A DNA stretch of 64,000 nucleotides from Nocardia niigatensis NBRC 100131 (GTDB taxonomy: Bacteria; Actinomycetota; Actinomycetes; Mycobacteriales; Mycobacteriaceae). How positions within the stretch are numbered: the first letter of the stretch is position 1; each line of letters starts with the position of its first letter. Position numbers and translations under genes: made by a program. The notes under the pieces were generated by a model. That model ran no database searches, was not told where the DNA came from, and saw nothing but the letters and a program-made list of their open reading frames with translations. The DNA lies in the NCBI RefSeq assembly GCF_000308655.1, contig NZ_BAGC01000005.1, forward strand, positions 1 through 64,000, written 5' to 3'. This document shows positions 8,771-16,956 of this stretch, in pieces.

Positions 8771-9736
8771 CTAGAGATGGTGCGCGAAGCTGTCGTAGTC
8801 GGCATCCGGTTCGCCGGTCGGCCGGAAGTGGTCGATATTGGCCATGGACAGGCCCCACTCCTCGCGCGGCTTCCACACCGCCTCGACCCGCATGCCCATC
8901 CGGACCTCGCTCGCCTCGACGCCGAGCACCAGGTGCAGGAAGGGGATGTCGGCGCCGTCGAGCAGCACGTAGGCCGCCACGTACGGGGGCTTGAGACGCT
9001 GGCCCATGAAGGGCACGTTCACGATGCAGAAGGTGGTCACGATGCCCTTGTCGGACACCTCGACATAGTCGTCGGTCGGCGAGCCGTCGCGCGGGTCGGC
9101 GCCACGCGGCGGGAAATACACCTTGCCGTCCATCCGCGCACGGGCGCCGAGCAGGCGGCCCTCCATGAGCGCCTTCAGGAAGACGGCTTCCTGCGGGGCG
9201 GCGGTGTGCTTGATGGAGAAGTCGATCGGGGTCACGATGCCGGTCACCGGTTCGGCTTCGCTCGTGGCATCGGCCGGGGCGGCAGAGGTCTCGCCCGGTT
9301 CGAAGGCCGCGATGTCGTGGATGTCGCCGGTGCGCTCGGCGGCCCAGCGCGCCCGCACCCGCAGGCCGGTGCTGATGTCGGCCGGTGAGGCCACATCCAC
9401 CGCGTGCAGAATGGCGGTGTCCGCGCCGTCCAGCTTGATGAGGGCATAGGCGAAGGGCCGGTCGAAGGGCTGACCGGGCAGCGGATCGGCCACCCAGGAC
9501 CAGGTCTGGACGGTGCCGACGTCGGACACGTCGACGAACTCCGACAGCGCCTCGCCGGTGGCCGGATCGAATTCCGCGGGCGGCACGATCACGCGCCCAT
9601 CGGAACCCCGCACCCCGACGACCTTGCCGGATCGCAGTTCCGTGAGGAAGCGACCGATGATCGGACCGGTGGAGCGGGTGTAGTCGAATTTCATCCGCAG
9701 CGGTGCGGACAGTATTTCGGTGTTCCCCAGAGTCAC
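8771..9736 (-). CDS. Tandem DUF35 (OB-fold) partner of the Ltp aldolases
   Basis: A protein of about 321 residues made of two related halves: residues about 15-165 (FLTELRSGKVVGVR... FAYALIKLDGADTAILHAVD) and 170-321 (FLKALMEGRLLGAR... YVAAYVLLDGADIPFLHLVL). This is a tandem DUF35 protein, corresponding to M. tuberculosis Rv3521. DUF35 proteins are the non-thiolase partners of Ltp-type aldolases. Neither half keeps the CxxC zinc-ribbon pairs usual in DUF35. The start is uncertain: GTG at 9736 lies 9 nt after the KstR operator, like the leaderless-looking starts of fadD19 and the Hsd4A-like gene; ATG at 9694 would give 307 residues. The longer frame from 9772 runs through the operator and is rejected. 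Confidence 0.8.
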   Translation of the reverse strand: MTLGNTEILSAPLRMKFDYTRSTGPIIGRFLTELRSGKVVGVRGSDGRVIVPPAEFDPATGEALSEFVDVSDVGTVQTWSWVADPLPGQPFDRPFAYALIKLDGADTAILHAVDVASPADISTGLRVRARWAAERTGDIHDIAAFEPGETSAAPADATSEAEPVTGIVTPIDFSIKHTAAPQEAVFLKALMEGRLLGARARMDGKVYFPPRGADPRDGSPTDDYVEVSDKGIVTTFCIVNVPFMGQRLKPPYVAAYVLLDGADIPFLHLVLGVEASEVRMGMRVEAVWKPREEWGLSMANIDHFRPTGEPDADYDSFAHHL

Positions 9737-9745
9737 GAGATCGAG

Positions 9746-9759
9746 TAGAACAGGTTCTA
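9746..9759. promoter_or_regulatory. KstR operator, divergent DUF35-ltp4-ltp3 / LLM gene
   Basis: TAGAACAGGTTCTA matches all eight fixed positions of TnnAACnnGTTnnA and has perfect 6-bp arms. It lies between two divergent genes and may control both. Confidence 0.85.
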
Positions 9760-9828
9760 GTGACGGTGGCAAGAGTACGGGCTGCGGCCCTGACGACCAG
9801 CCCCGGATGTTCTAGGAAGGACATGGAA

Positions 9829-10866
9829 ATGCGCTTCGGGTTGCAATTGGGATATTGGGGCGCGCAGCCGCCCGCGAATCACCGGGAACTGGTGCTGGCC
9901 GCGGAGGAGAACGGCTTCGACGCCGTCTTCAGCGCCGAGTCCTGGGGATCGGACGCCTTCACACCACTGGCGTGGTACGGCTCCGACACCAGCCGGGTCC
10001 GGCTGGGCACCTCCGTCGTGCAGATGTCGGCGCGCACGCCCACGGCCACCGCCATGGCCGCGCTGACCCTCGACCACCTCAGCGGCGGCCGGCACATCCT
10101 CGGCCTCGGGGTCTCCGGCCCGCAGGTCGTGGAGGGCTGGTACGGGCAGCCGTTCGCCAAGCCGCTCGCGCGCACCCGCGAGTACGTCTCGATCGTCCGG
10201 CAGGTGCTGGCCCGCGAGGGCAAGGTGACCAATGCCGGCCCGCACTACCCGCTGCCCTACTCCGGGCCCGGCGCCACCGGATTCGGCAAGCCGCTCAAGG
10301 CGATCACCCATCCGCTGCGCTCGGACCTGCCGATCTGGCTCGGCGCGGAAGGCCCCAAGAACGTCGCGCTGACCGCCGAGATCGCGGACGGCTGGCTGGC
10401 CATCTACTACACGCCGCGGCTGGCCGACATGTACAACGAGTGGCTCGACGAGGGCTTCTCGCGCCCGGGCGCGCGGCGCTCGCGCGAGGACTTCGAGATC
10501 GCCGCCACCGCGCAGGTGATCCTGACCGACGACGTCAAGGCCGAACTGGATCGGCTGCGCCCGTTCATGGCGCTCTACATCGGCGGCATGGGCGCGGAGG
10601 AGCTCAACTTCCACGCCGAGGTGTACCGGCGCATGGGCTACGGCGAGCAGGTCGACGAGATCACCCGGCTGTTCCGCACCGGCCGCAAGGACGAGGCCGC
10701 GGCGGTGGTGCCCGACGAGATGATCCTGGACACCACCATCATCGGCAACGAGGCGCAGGTGCGTGAGCAGCTGAAGGTGTGGGAGCAGGCCGGAGTCACC
10801 ATGATGCTCGTCGGCGTCCGCGACGTGGCGCAGTTCGAGGCGCTGCGCCCGATCATCGAGTCGTAG
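9829..10866 (+). CDS. LLM-class F420-dependent oxidoreductase (Rv3520c-like)
   Basis: A luciferase-like monooxygenase-family protein of 345 residues with family signatures LQLGYWG at the N terminus, VRLGTSVVQMSARTP, ALTLDHLSGGRHILGLGVSGPQVVEGWYG and PIWLGAEGPKNVALTAEIADGW. The LLM-class F420 subgroup is inferred from these and from M. tuberculosis Rv3520c, which has the same place next to Rv3521-Rv3523. The exact redox step in sterol catabolism is not established to my knowledge. ATG 9829 was chosen because AGGAAGGA ends 7 nt before it; ATG 9823 is possible but too close to that site. It shares the KstR operator at 9746 with the divergent ltp operon. Confidence 0.83.
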   Translation: MRFGLQLGYWGAQPPANHRELVLAAEENGFDAVFSAESWGSDAFTPLAWYGSDTSRVRLGTSVVQMSARTPTATAMAALTLDHLSGGRHILGLGVSGPQVVEGWYGQPFAKPLARTREYVSIVRQVLAREGKVTNAGPHYPLPYSGPGATGFGKPLKAITHPLRSDLPIWLGAEGPKNVALTAEIADGWLAIYYTPRLADMYNEWLDEGFSRPGARRSREDFEIAATAQVILTDDVKAELDRLRPFMALYIGGMGAEELNFHAEVYRRMGYGEQVDEITRLFRTGRKDEAAAVVPDEMILDTTIIGNEAQVREQLKVWEQAGVTMMLVGVRDVAQFEALRPIIES

Positions 10867-10881
10867 GGGGACCGGCTGGGC

Positions 10882-10914
10882 AGGGCGCGCCCCATCGGGT
10901 GGGTCGCGCCCTTT
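10882..10914 (+). terminator. Terminator of the LLM oxidoreductase gene
   Basis: The stem AGGGCGCG/CGCGCCCT (10882-10889 with 10905-10912) begins 16 nt after the stop codon and is followed by a short T-run. Confidence 0.65.
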
Positions 10915-11009
10915 CGCGGCTGTTCCCAATCCGCGTAAGTCGCCGTAGGGTGTGACAGGGGGCACATCCGGTCACTGGAACAAAGCCGAATCTGTGGCTT
11001 GTCACACAC

Positions 11010-11023
11010 AAGAACACGTTCTA
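11010..11023. promoter_or_regulatory. KstR operator, fadD19 (near consensus)
   Basis: AAGAACACGTTCTA matches seven of eight fixed positions (first base A for T). It ends only 10 nt before the GTG start of fadD19 and overlaps TATTTT (11022-11027), a plausible -10 element for a leaderless transcript. Confidence 0.65.
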
Positions 11024-11033
11024 TTTTGAACCA

Positions 11034-12683
11034 GTGAGCTACAACATTGCGGACCTTGTCGAGCACACCATCGACCTCATGCCGGAACGTGTCGCGCTGG
11101 TTGATGACACTCGTTCGGTGACCTATGCCGAATTGGAGGACCGGGCCAACCGGCTGGCGCACTACCTGCAGGATCAGGGTGTGCAGCCGGGGGACAAGGT
11201 CGGCGTGTACTCGCGCAACACCATCGAGGCCGTCGAGGCCATGGTCGCCATCTTCAAGGCGCGGGCAGTCATGATCAACGTGAACTACCGCTACGTCGAG
11301 AACGAGTTGCAATACATCTTCGAGAACTCGGATATGGTCGCGCTCATTCACGAGCGGCGGTACAGCGACAAGGTGGCCAATGTGCTGCCGAACGTGCCGA
11401 AGATCAGGGCCGTCATCACCGTCGAGGACGGCACCGATCTGCCGCTGCCCCCGGCCGCCGTGGAATACGAAGCGGCACTGGCAGGCTCGCGCGGCGAGCG
11501 TGACTTCGGCGAGCGCTCCTCCGACGACATCATGATGATCTACACCGGCGGCACCACCGGCATGCCCAAGGGCGTCATGTGGCGGCAGGAGGACTGGTGG
11601 CGCGTCCTCGGCGGTGGCATCAACTTCTACACCGGTGAGTTCATCCAGGACGAGTGGGAGCAGTCCAAGGGCGGTGCCAGCGGCAACTCGCCGATGGTGC
11701 GCTACCCGATCCCGCCGCTGATCCACGGTGGCGCGTTCACCGCGACCCTGCACAGCCTGTTCGACGGCGGCAAGGCCGTCATGCTGCCCGAGTTCTCCGG
11801 ACACGGTGTGTGGCAGGCGATTCAGCGCCACGGGGTCAACATGATCTTCATTACCGGCGACGCCATGGCCCGTCCGATGCTGGACGCGGTGGCCCAGGGC
11901 CACCCGGAAACCGGTGAGCCGTACGAGTATTCGACCCTGTGGGTGCTGGCCAGCAGCGCGGCGCTGTTCTCGCCCGCGCTCAAGGACGACTTCATCGAGC
12001 GGTTCCCGAACGCGCTCATCACCGACTCCATCGGCTCCTCGGAGACCGGCTTCGGCGGTCTGGCCGTGGCGGCCAAGGGCGCCACGCACACCGGCGGCCC
12101 GCGCGTGAAGATCGACGGCTCCACCAAGGTGATCGACGAGGAGGGCAACGAGGTCGAGCCCGGCTCCGGTCAGGTCGGCATGCTGGCGCGGACCGGCAAC
12201 ATCCCGCTCGGCTACTACAACGACCCGGTCAAGACCGCCGAAACCTTCAAGGTGTTCAACGGCGTTCGCTACTCCATCCCCGGCGACTACGCCCGGGTGG
12301 AGGAGGACGGCACCGTCACCATGCTGGGCCGCGGCTCGGTGTCGATCAACTCCGGTGGCGAGAAGATCTACCCCGAAGAGGTCGAGGGCGCGCTCAAGGC
12401 GCACCCGGAGATCTTCGACGCGCTCGTGGTCGGCGTGCCGGACGAGCGCTGGGGCCAGCGCGTGGTCGCGGTCGTCCAGTGCCGCGGTGGGGCCCGCCCG
12501 ACGCTGGAAGAGCTGCGCCCGACCCTGGTCAAGGAGATCTCCTCCTACAAGATGCCGCGCAGCCTGTGGTTCGTGGACGAGATCAAGCGCTCGCCCGCGG
12601 GCAAGCCGGACTACAAGTGGGCCAAGGCGCAGACCGAGGCCCGCGAGGCCGACGACCACGCCCAGGCCTCCAGCGCCAAGTAA
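11034..12683 (+). CDS. fadD19: Steroid acid CoA ligase FadD19
   Basis: A 549-residue ANL-superfamily acyl-CoA synthetase very close to M. tuberculosis FadD19 (Rv3515c). Key motifs: P-loop YTGGTTGMPKGVMWR, DSIGSSETGFGG, GDYARVEEDGTVTMLGRGS and the C-terminal lysine motif SPAGKPDYKW. FadD19 activates sterol side-chain acids such as 3-oxo-cholest-4-en-26-oate to CoA esters and is needed for C24-branched sterols. The GTG start at 11034 follows the KstR box by 10 nt with no ribosome site, so the mRNA may be leaderless. A perfect hairpin follows the gene. A second, broken FadD of the same type lies at 14795-16380. Confidence 0.92.
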   Translation: MSYNIADLVEHTIDLMPERVALVDDTRSVTYAELEDRANRLAHYLQDQGVQPGDKVGVYSRNTIEAVEAMVAIFKARAVMINVNYRYVENELQYIFENSDMVALIHERRYSDKVANVLPNVPKIRAVITVEDGTDLPLPPAAVEYEAALAGSRGERDFGERSSDDIMMIYTGGTTGMPKGVMWRQEDWWRVLGGGINFYTGEFIQDEWEQSKGGASGNSPMVRYPIPPLIHGGAFTATLHSLFDGGKAVMLPEFSGHGVWQAIQRHGVNMIFITGDAMARPMLDAVAQGHPETGEPYEYSTLWVLASSAALFSPALKDDFIERFPNALITDSIGSSETGFGGLAVAAKGATHTGGPRVKIDGSTKVIDEEGNEVEPGSGQVGMLARTGNIPLGYYNDPVKTAETFKVFNGVRYSIPGDYARVEEDGTVTMLGRGSVSINSGGEKIYPEEVEGALKAHPEIFDALVVGVPDERWGQRVVAVVQCRGGARPTLEELRPTLVKEISSYKMPRSLWFVDEIKRSPAGKPDYKWAKAQTEAREADDHAQASSAK

Positions 12684-12707
12684 GCGGCTCGGCTCTTCGA
12701 GGCTCCC

Positions 12708-12737
12708 GGTGCCCGCCTGCGATCGCAGGCGGGCACC
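12708..12737 (+). terminator. Terminator of fadD19
   Basis: A perfectly self-complementary 30-base palindrome (13-bp arms GGTGCCCGCCTGC and a central GATC), followed by AACCTTTT. It starts 25 nt after the fadD19 stop codon. Its core is nearly that of the hairpin at 6102-6140. Confidence 0.8.
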
Positions 12738-12787
12738 AACCTTTTCGCGGCTGTTTCTTGTCGGTGGCCTGTGCGACGCTGTCTGCC

Positions 12788-13783
12788 ATGAGCGAGAAGG
12801 TGGGCGGCACCGTTTCGGACGAGGTACTCCGGTCTTTCGAGGGGCATCGGCGGGAGCTGTGCGCCTACGCGTATCGAATGCTCGGGTCCTCCTTCGAAGC
12901 CGAGGACGCCGTGCAGGAGACCTTCACGCGGGCATGGAAGTCCTACGACTCGTTCGAGGGCCGGTCCAGCCTGCGGTCCTGGCTGTACAAGATCGCCACC
13001 AATGTCTGTCTGGACATGCTGGATGGTCCGCAGCGCCGGGCCAGGCCGATGGATCTCAACGGTCCCTCGACGCCCGATTCGCAGCTGCCCGCGCCGGAGC
13101 CGGATTACGTATGGGTGGAACCGATTCCGAACGCGCTCGCCTTCGGCGCCGACCCCGCCGAGGCGGCCAGCGCCAAGGACACGCTGCGCCTGGCCTTCGT
13201 GGCGGCGGTGCAGCATTTGCCGGCCAGCCAGCGCGCCATCCTGATCATGCGCGAGGTACTGCGCTTCTCGGCGGGCGAGACCGCCGACATGCTCAATGTC
13301 TCCCCGGCCTCGGTGAACAGCGCCCTGCAGCGCGCCCGCGCCACCATGTCGAAGGTGCAGGCGACGGCCACCGTGTCGGACCCCTTCGATGAGAACAATG
13401 CGCAGCAGCGCAAACTCGTCGACGATTTCGTCAAGGCCTTCGAGGCCTATGACATGGACGCCCTCACCGATCTGCTGAAAGCCGATGTGGCCCTGTCCAT
13501 GCCGCCGTTCTCGCTGTGGATCTCCGGCCCCGAGAACGTGGCCGCGTTCATGCTGGGCACCGGCCATGCCTGCCGCGACTCCCGCATGGTCCCGTTGGCC
13601 GGCGCCAACGGGCTACCCGCCTTCGGCCACTACAAGCCGGGTGATGAGCCCGGCCGCTGGATCCCGTGGTCCATCACCACCCTCGAGCTGGACGGTGACC
13701 GCATCTCCGGTCTCACCTTCTTCCTCGACACCGAGAAGCTCTTCCCGCTGTTCGGCCTGCCCATGGAGCTGGGCTCGAACTAG
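12788..13783 (+). CDS. ECF sigma factor with C-terminal SnoaL-like domain
   Basis: A 331-residue sigma-70 family protein. Region 2 is at about residues 20-75 (AYAYRMLGSSFEAEDAVQET, SSLRSWLYKIATNVCLDML) and region 4 at about 140-195 (LPASQRAILIMREVLRFSAGETADMLNVS). The last 130 residues form a SnoaL/NTF2-like domain (KLVDDFVKAFEAYDMDALTDLLKADV). This matches the SigG/TIGR02960-like ECF class whose C-terminal domain replaces an anti-sigma factor. No anti-sigma gene is adjacent. The ATG at 12788 starts the conserved part. Its position after fadD19 and its own terminator-flanked unit give no clear target; an autoregulated promoter cannot be seen by eye. Confidence 0.82.
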   Translation: MSEKVGGTVSDEVLRSFEGHRRELCAYAYRMLGSSFEAEDAVQETFTRAWKSYDSFEGRSSLRSWLYKIATNVCLDMLDGPQRRARPMDLNGPSTPDSQLPAPEPDYVWVEPIPNALAFGADPAEAASAKDTLRLAFVAAVQHLPASQRAILIMREVLRFSAGETADMLNVSPASVNSALQRARATMSKVQATATVSDPFDENNAQQRKLVDDFVKAFEAYDMDALTDLLKADVALSMPPFSLWISGPENVAAFMLGTGHACRDSRMVPLAGANGLPAFGHYKPGDEPGRWIPWSITTLELDGDRISGLTFFLDTEKLFPLFGLPMELGSN

Positions 13784-13823
13784 GGCGGGCTCGTCACCGT
13801 CTGTCGCCGTACCCCATTGGTGT

Positions 13824-13882
13824 TCCGCGGGCCGGTCGACCTCCGTCCATACCTCATATGACGGTGGACTCCGGCCCGCGGA
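13824..13882 (+). terminator. Long imperfect hairpin after the ECF sigma gene
   Basis: Perfect 12-bp outer arms (TCCGCGGGCCGG at 13824 and its complement at 13871) enclose CCGTC/GACGG inner arms. It begins 41 nt after the stop codon. No T-run follows, so it may be a structural rather than an intrinsic terminator. Confidence 0.45.
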
Positions 13883-13898
13883 CCGGCTTGGCGCGCAA

Positions 13899-13918
13899 CC
13901 TCCGTCGAAGGACGGAGG
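13899..13918. repeat. 8-bp inverted repeat with GAAG tetraloop
   Basis: CCTCCGTC and GACGGAGG are separated by GAAG, directly downstream of the long hairpin. The word CCTCCGTC also occurs inside that hairpin (13840-13848 region), so the two structures could compete. Confidence 0.5.
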
Positions 13919-14136
13919 ACATCGGTGGCCGTCGCTGATCGCCGTTGATCGGAGGCTCCGCACGAACTAGCCGGTTCCTCTACCCTCACGGTCGGCGCCG
14001 CTACCGGTCAAGATCGGCGACTCACCCGTTTTGTGTGACACCCAGGTTGGGCGGCAACAGATTTCGTGTCGCCGGCTCAGCCCGCTGGGCAGTGATCGAA
14101 ATATGCTCTCCCGCGGGTGTTCACGAGAGGTACGTG

Positions 14137-14778
14137 ATGACGGTAGAGCTGCACGCGGATGAACTGTGGGCGGAGAATCTGCGCCGCATGCTGGTGGGGG
14201 TGCGGCACGAGGCCGTCATGGCCATCGCCCGTCCCGTCCGGCCGGAGACCGAATACGGTTCCGAGGATACGGTTTTCCGGCAGCTGCACGCCGCCGGTAA
14301 ACAGGTTCGGCTGCTGCTGTCAGCCGCTTATGTGGGCACGCGCGGACGGCAGGCGGTGCTGCGGCAGTTCGCGGTCGGCTCGCGGATCCGGGTCACCGAC
14401 ACCGACTTCTGCAATGTGCTGATCGTCGATCGCGAGCGGGCCGCGCTGTGGTCGGCCCCGCCCGGGCAGCAACCGCGCGGCCTGCTGGTGGCCGAACCGG
14501 CGTTGCTCGGCGTGGTGCACCAATACGCCGTCCGCACCTGGCATTCCGCGCGTCAGCTCCGCGATCACCTGGAGTTGGGGGAGCGCGGACTGGACGCGGT
14601 GGCGCTGGCCGTGGTCGAGCAGCTGTACGCCGGGGCGAAGGACGAGACGGCGGCGCGAGCGCTGGGGGTGTCGCTGCGCACGTACCGCCGCTATGTCGCG
14701 CAGCTCATGGCGCGTTTCGAGGTCAGCACCCGATTCCAGCTCGGGGTGCGGGTGCGTGACCTCGGGCTGCCGAGCTGA
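14137..14778 (+). CDS. LuxR-type helix-turn-helix regulator
   Basis: A 213-residue protein. The C-terminal 65 residues form a GerE/LuxR-like helix-turn-helix (VALAVVEQLYAGAKDETAARALGVSLRTYRRYVAQLM). The N-terminal 140 residues (ENLRRMLVGVRHEAVMAIARP, SRIRVTDTDFCNVLIVDRERAAL) resemble the phospholipase-D-like sensor half of actinobacterial LuxR regulators seen near secondary-metabolite genes; no response-regulator receiver is present. The ATG at 14137 has GAGAGG 6 nt upstream. It is convergent with the broken fadD and stands alone, so its targets are unknown. Confidence 0.7.
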   Translation: MTVELHADELWAENLRRMLVGVRHEAVMAIARPVRPETEYGSEDTVFRQLHAAGKQVRLLLSAAYVGTRGRQAVLRQFAVGSRIRVTDTDFCNVLIVDRERAALWSAPPGQQPRGLLVAEPALLGVVHQYAVRTWHSARQLRDHLELGERGLDAVALAVVEQLYAGAKDETAARALGVSLRTYRRYVAQLMARFEVSTRFQLGVRVRDLGLPS

Positions 14779-14794
14779 CCGCGCACCTCGGCGG

Positions 14795-16380
14795 TCAGCG
14801 GGGCGCGCGCATCCCGTCGGCGTGCTCGGCCGCGTACCGCCTGGCGGCCGGATAGTCGGCCTTGCCGCTGGGCTGCCGCATGACCTCGTCGACCAGCCAG
14901 TACCCCCGGGGCGCTTTGTATCCCGCGACCTTGGTCCGCAGGTGGGCATCGAGCTCGCCGAGCGCGAGCGCGGCGCCCGGCCGGGGCTGCACCACCGCCG
15001 CCACGGCCTGTCCGAAGCGGTCGTGCGGCGCGCCGATCACCAGGGCGTCGAAGACCTCGGGATGGGATTTGAGCGCGGTCTCGACCTCTTCCGGAACACC
15101 TTCTCGCCGCCGGTATTGATGCATTCCGAGCCGCGCCCGAGCAGGGTGACGGTGCCGTCGGCCTCGTAACGCGCGTAATCGCCGGGCGCCACATAGCGTT
15201 TGCCGTCCACCTCGGTGAAGATCGAACGCGTCTTCTCGGGATCCTTGTAGTACCCCAGCGGCACGTGACCGGTCCGCGCCATCCGGCCTACCGCGCCCGG
15301 CCGGGGTGCAACCAGGTTGCCGTCGTCGTCGAGCAGGGCGGCCTGCGCGCCGAAGGTCACCCGTGGGCCCTGCGTGTGGTCGGAATCCTTGGTGATCACG
15401 GACAATCCGGTGCTGCCACTCTCCGAGGAGCCGATCACGTCGGTGATGAACAGGTTCGGGAAGGTGTCGAGGTACTGCTGTTTGAGCGAGTGTGAGAACA
15501 GCGCGGCGTGGCTGCTGAACGCCCACAGCGACGAAACGTCGTAGTGCCCTTCGCGATAGGCCTCCAGCAGCGGTTTGGCCATGGCGTCACCGATGACGGT
15601 GAGCACATTGACCCGGTGCCGCTCCACCACCCGCCAGACTTCGTGCGCGTCGAACTGTGGCACGAAAACCACGGTGCCACCGGAGTTCAACGCGAGGAAC
15701 GCGGCCCACTGCGCGGCGCCGTGGATGAGCGGCGAGAGCGGAGCCATGACGATCCCGGTCGGCGCGGACTTCGCGTTCTCCGCCAATTCCCATTCGTCCG
15801 AGACGTATTCGCCGGTCACGTGATTGATGCCGCCGCCGAGCGCGCGCCAGACGTCCTCGTGCCGCCACATCACGCCCTTGGGCATGCCGGTGGTGCCGCC
15901 GGTGTAGAGGATGTACAGGTCGTCGCCGCTGCGCGGGCCGAAATCGCGGGCCGGGGACTGCGCGGCCAGCGCCGCGTCGTAGTCGGGTCCGATCGCCAGC
16001 ACCTCGGTCAGCGACGGGACGGCAGCCCGGACCTCGGCGACGATGTCGCCGTACTGCGCTTCGTGGACAAGCGCTTTCAGGTCGGCGTTGCCGGCGATGT
16101 AGCGCACTTCCTCGGCCACGTAGCGATAGTTCACGCACACCGACACCGCCCGCAGCTTGTAGGTCGCGAGCATCGTTTCCAGCGCCTCGGCCGAATTGCG
16201 TGCGTACACGCCGACGTGATCCCCCGCGCCGATGCCGCGGGCGGCCAGGTGATGGGCGAGCCGGTTGGCTCGCTCATCCAGTTCGCGATAGGTGAATCGG
16301 CGGTCGGCGCAGGTCAGCGCGATCCGCTCCGGGACCGCGTCGACCGCGTGCTCGAACAGGTCCGCAACATTGAAAGCCAT
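14795..16380 (-). pseudogene. FadD19-like acyl-CoA synthetase, frameshifted
   Basis: A FadD paralogue split over two frames. From 16380 to about 15094 the first frame carries the adenylation domain (P-loop YTGGTTGMPKGVMWRHED, DVIGSSESGSTG, GDYARYEADGTVTLLGRGS, INTGGEKVF). The second frame, from about 15091 to the stop at 14795, carries the C-terminal subdomain (PEEVETALKSHPEVFDALV, and PSGKADYP with the catalytic Lys). Restoring one C in the run at 15091-15094 would rejoin GGEKVF to PEEVE. As read, the first frame ends after 447 residues at 15037 with a nonsense tail and lacks the catalytic Lys. A sequencing error in a short homopolymer is as likely as a true mutation. The first ATG at 16380 is family-consistent. 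Confidence 0.8.
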
Positions 16381-16447
16381 GGATTCACCCTGATTCGGAC
16401 CCGGGTGAACCGACAGTTCATCGCATGGCAGGAAGCTGCCGTCCGGG

Positions 16448-16861
16448 TCAGGTGGGGTAGGCCATGTGGAAGGGCTCCCACTGGTGGCCGTCGGGGTCGA
16501 GGAAGGTGCGGCTGTACATGCCTACCTCGGCTTCCTGGGCTCGGCGGTCGGGGTTGGATTCTTCGGTGCCGCCGGCTCGGCGGGCCGCTTCGACGAGGGC
16601 GTCGACTTCCTGGGGGCTGGGGAGGGCGAGGGCATAGAGGGCGTTGACGGTGCCTCGGGTGTCGCCGAGCGGGCGGGGGCTGAAGGTGGTGAAGAAGTCG
16701 TGGGTCAGGAGCATGACGCAGATGTTGTCGTCGACCACGATGCAGGCGGCATTGCCGTCGGTGAAGTCCTGATCGACCTTCCAGCCGACGGCCTCGTAGA
16801 AGCGCTTGGACCGGTCCAGGTCGGCGACGGGCAGATTGATGAAGACCATCTTGCTCGGCAT
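16448..16861 (-). CDS. VOC-superfamily (glyoxalase-fold) protein
   Basis: A 137-residue protein with the glyoxalase/bleomycin-resistance fold: VFINLPVADLDRSKRFYEAVGW at the N terminus and SRTFLDPDGHQWEPFHM at the C terminus, the usual beta-alpha-beta-beta-beta signature ends. It resembles the YaeR/PhnB-type lactoylglutathione-lyase-related proteins, whose substrates are mostly unknown. A GAGAGGGG ribosome site precedes the ATG by 8 nt. It is 67 nt upstream of the broken fadD on the same strand, and divergent from the glycosyltransferase. Confidence 0.75.
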   Translation of the reverse strand: MPSKMVFINLPVADLDRSKRFYEAVGWKVDQDFTDGNAACIVVDDNICVMLLTHDFFTTFSPRPLGDTRGTVNALYALALPSPQEVDALVEAARRAGGTEESNPDRRAQEAEVGMYSRTFLDPDGHQWEPFHMAYPT

Positions 16862-16956
16862 GGTGGTTCGACCCCTCTCATTACGTTGTACTGATGGGGA
16901 CGAAGCGGGTGCGGAAAACTCATCGGTCGTGCAAGAGTGACTGAGGGAGGTGCCCG

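Larger units (their letters stand above)
13784..14136. other. 353-bp gene-free region with nested hairpins
   Basis: Just after the sigma gene lie two structures: TCCGCGGGCCGG with its complement at 13871-13882 (35 nt between, with an inner CCGTC/GACGG pairing) and CCTCCGTC-GAAG-GACGGAGG at 13899-13918. The first may end transcription of the sigma gene. The rest (about 13945-14136) is presumably the promoter of the LuxR-type gene; I do not see a clear -35/-10 pair. Confidence 0.5.

Noticed and set aside
10638-12659. A 673-codon minus-strand open frame opposite fadD19
   Set aside because: It is the high-GC shadow of fadD19: composition is His/Arg/Asp-rich without domain motifs, while the plus strand shows a full FadD19.
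13945-14136. N-terminal extension of the LuxR-type regulator
   Set aside because: The upstream open frame is Arg/Pro-rich and unlike the family; the ATG at 14137 has a good ribosome site.
15080-15105. Programmed ribosomal frameshift in the fadD paralogue
   Set aside because: No slippery heptamer or following structure at the junction, and no FadD family is known to use frameshifting; a base deletion or sequence error is simpler.
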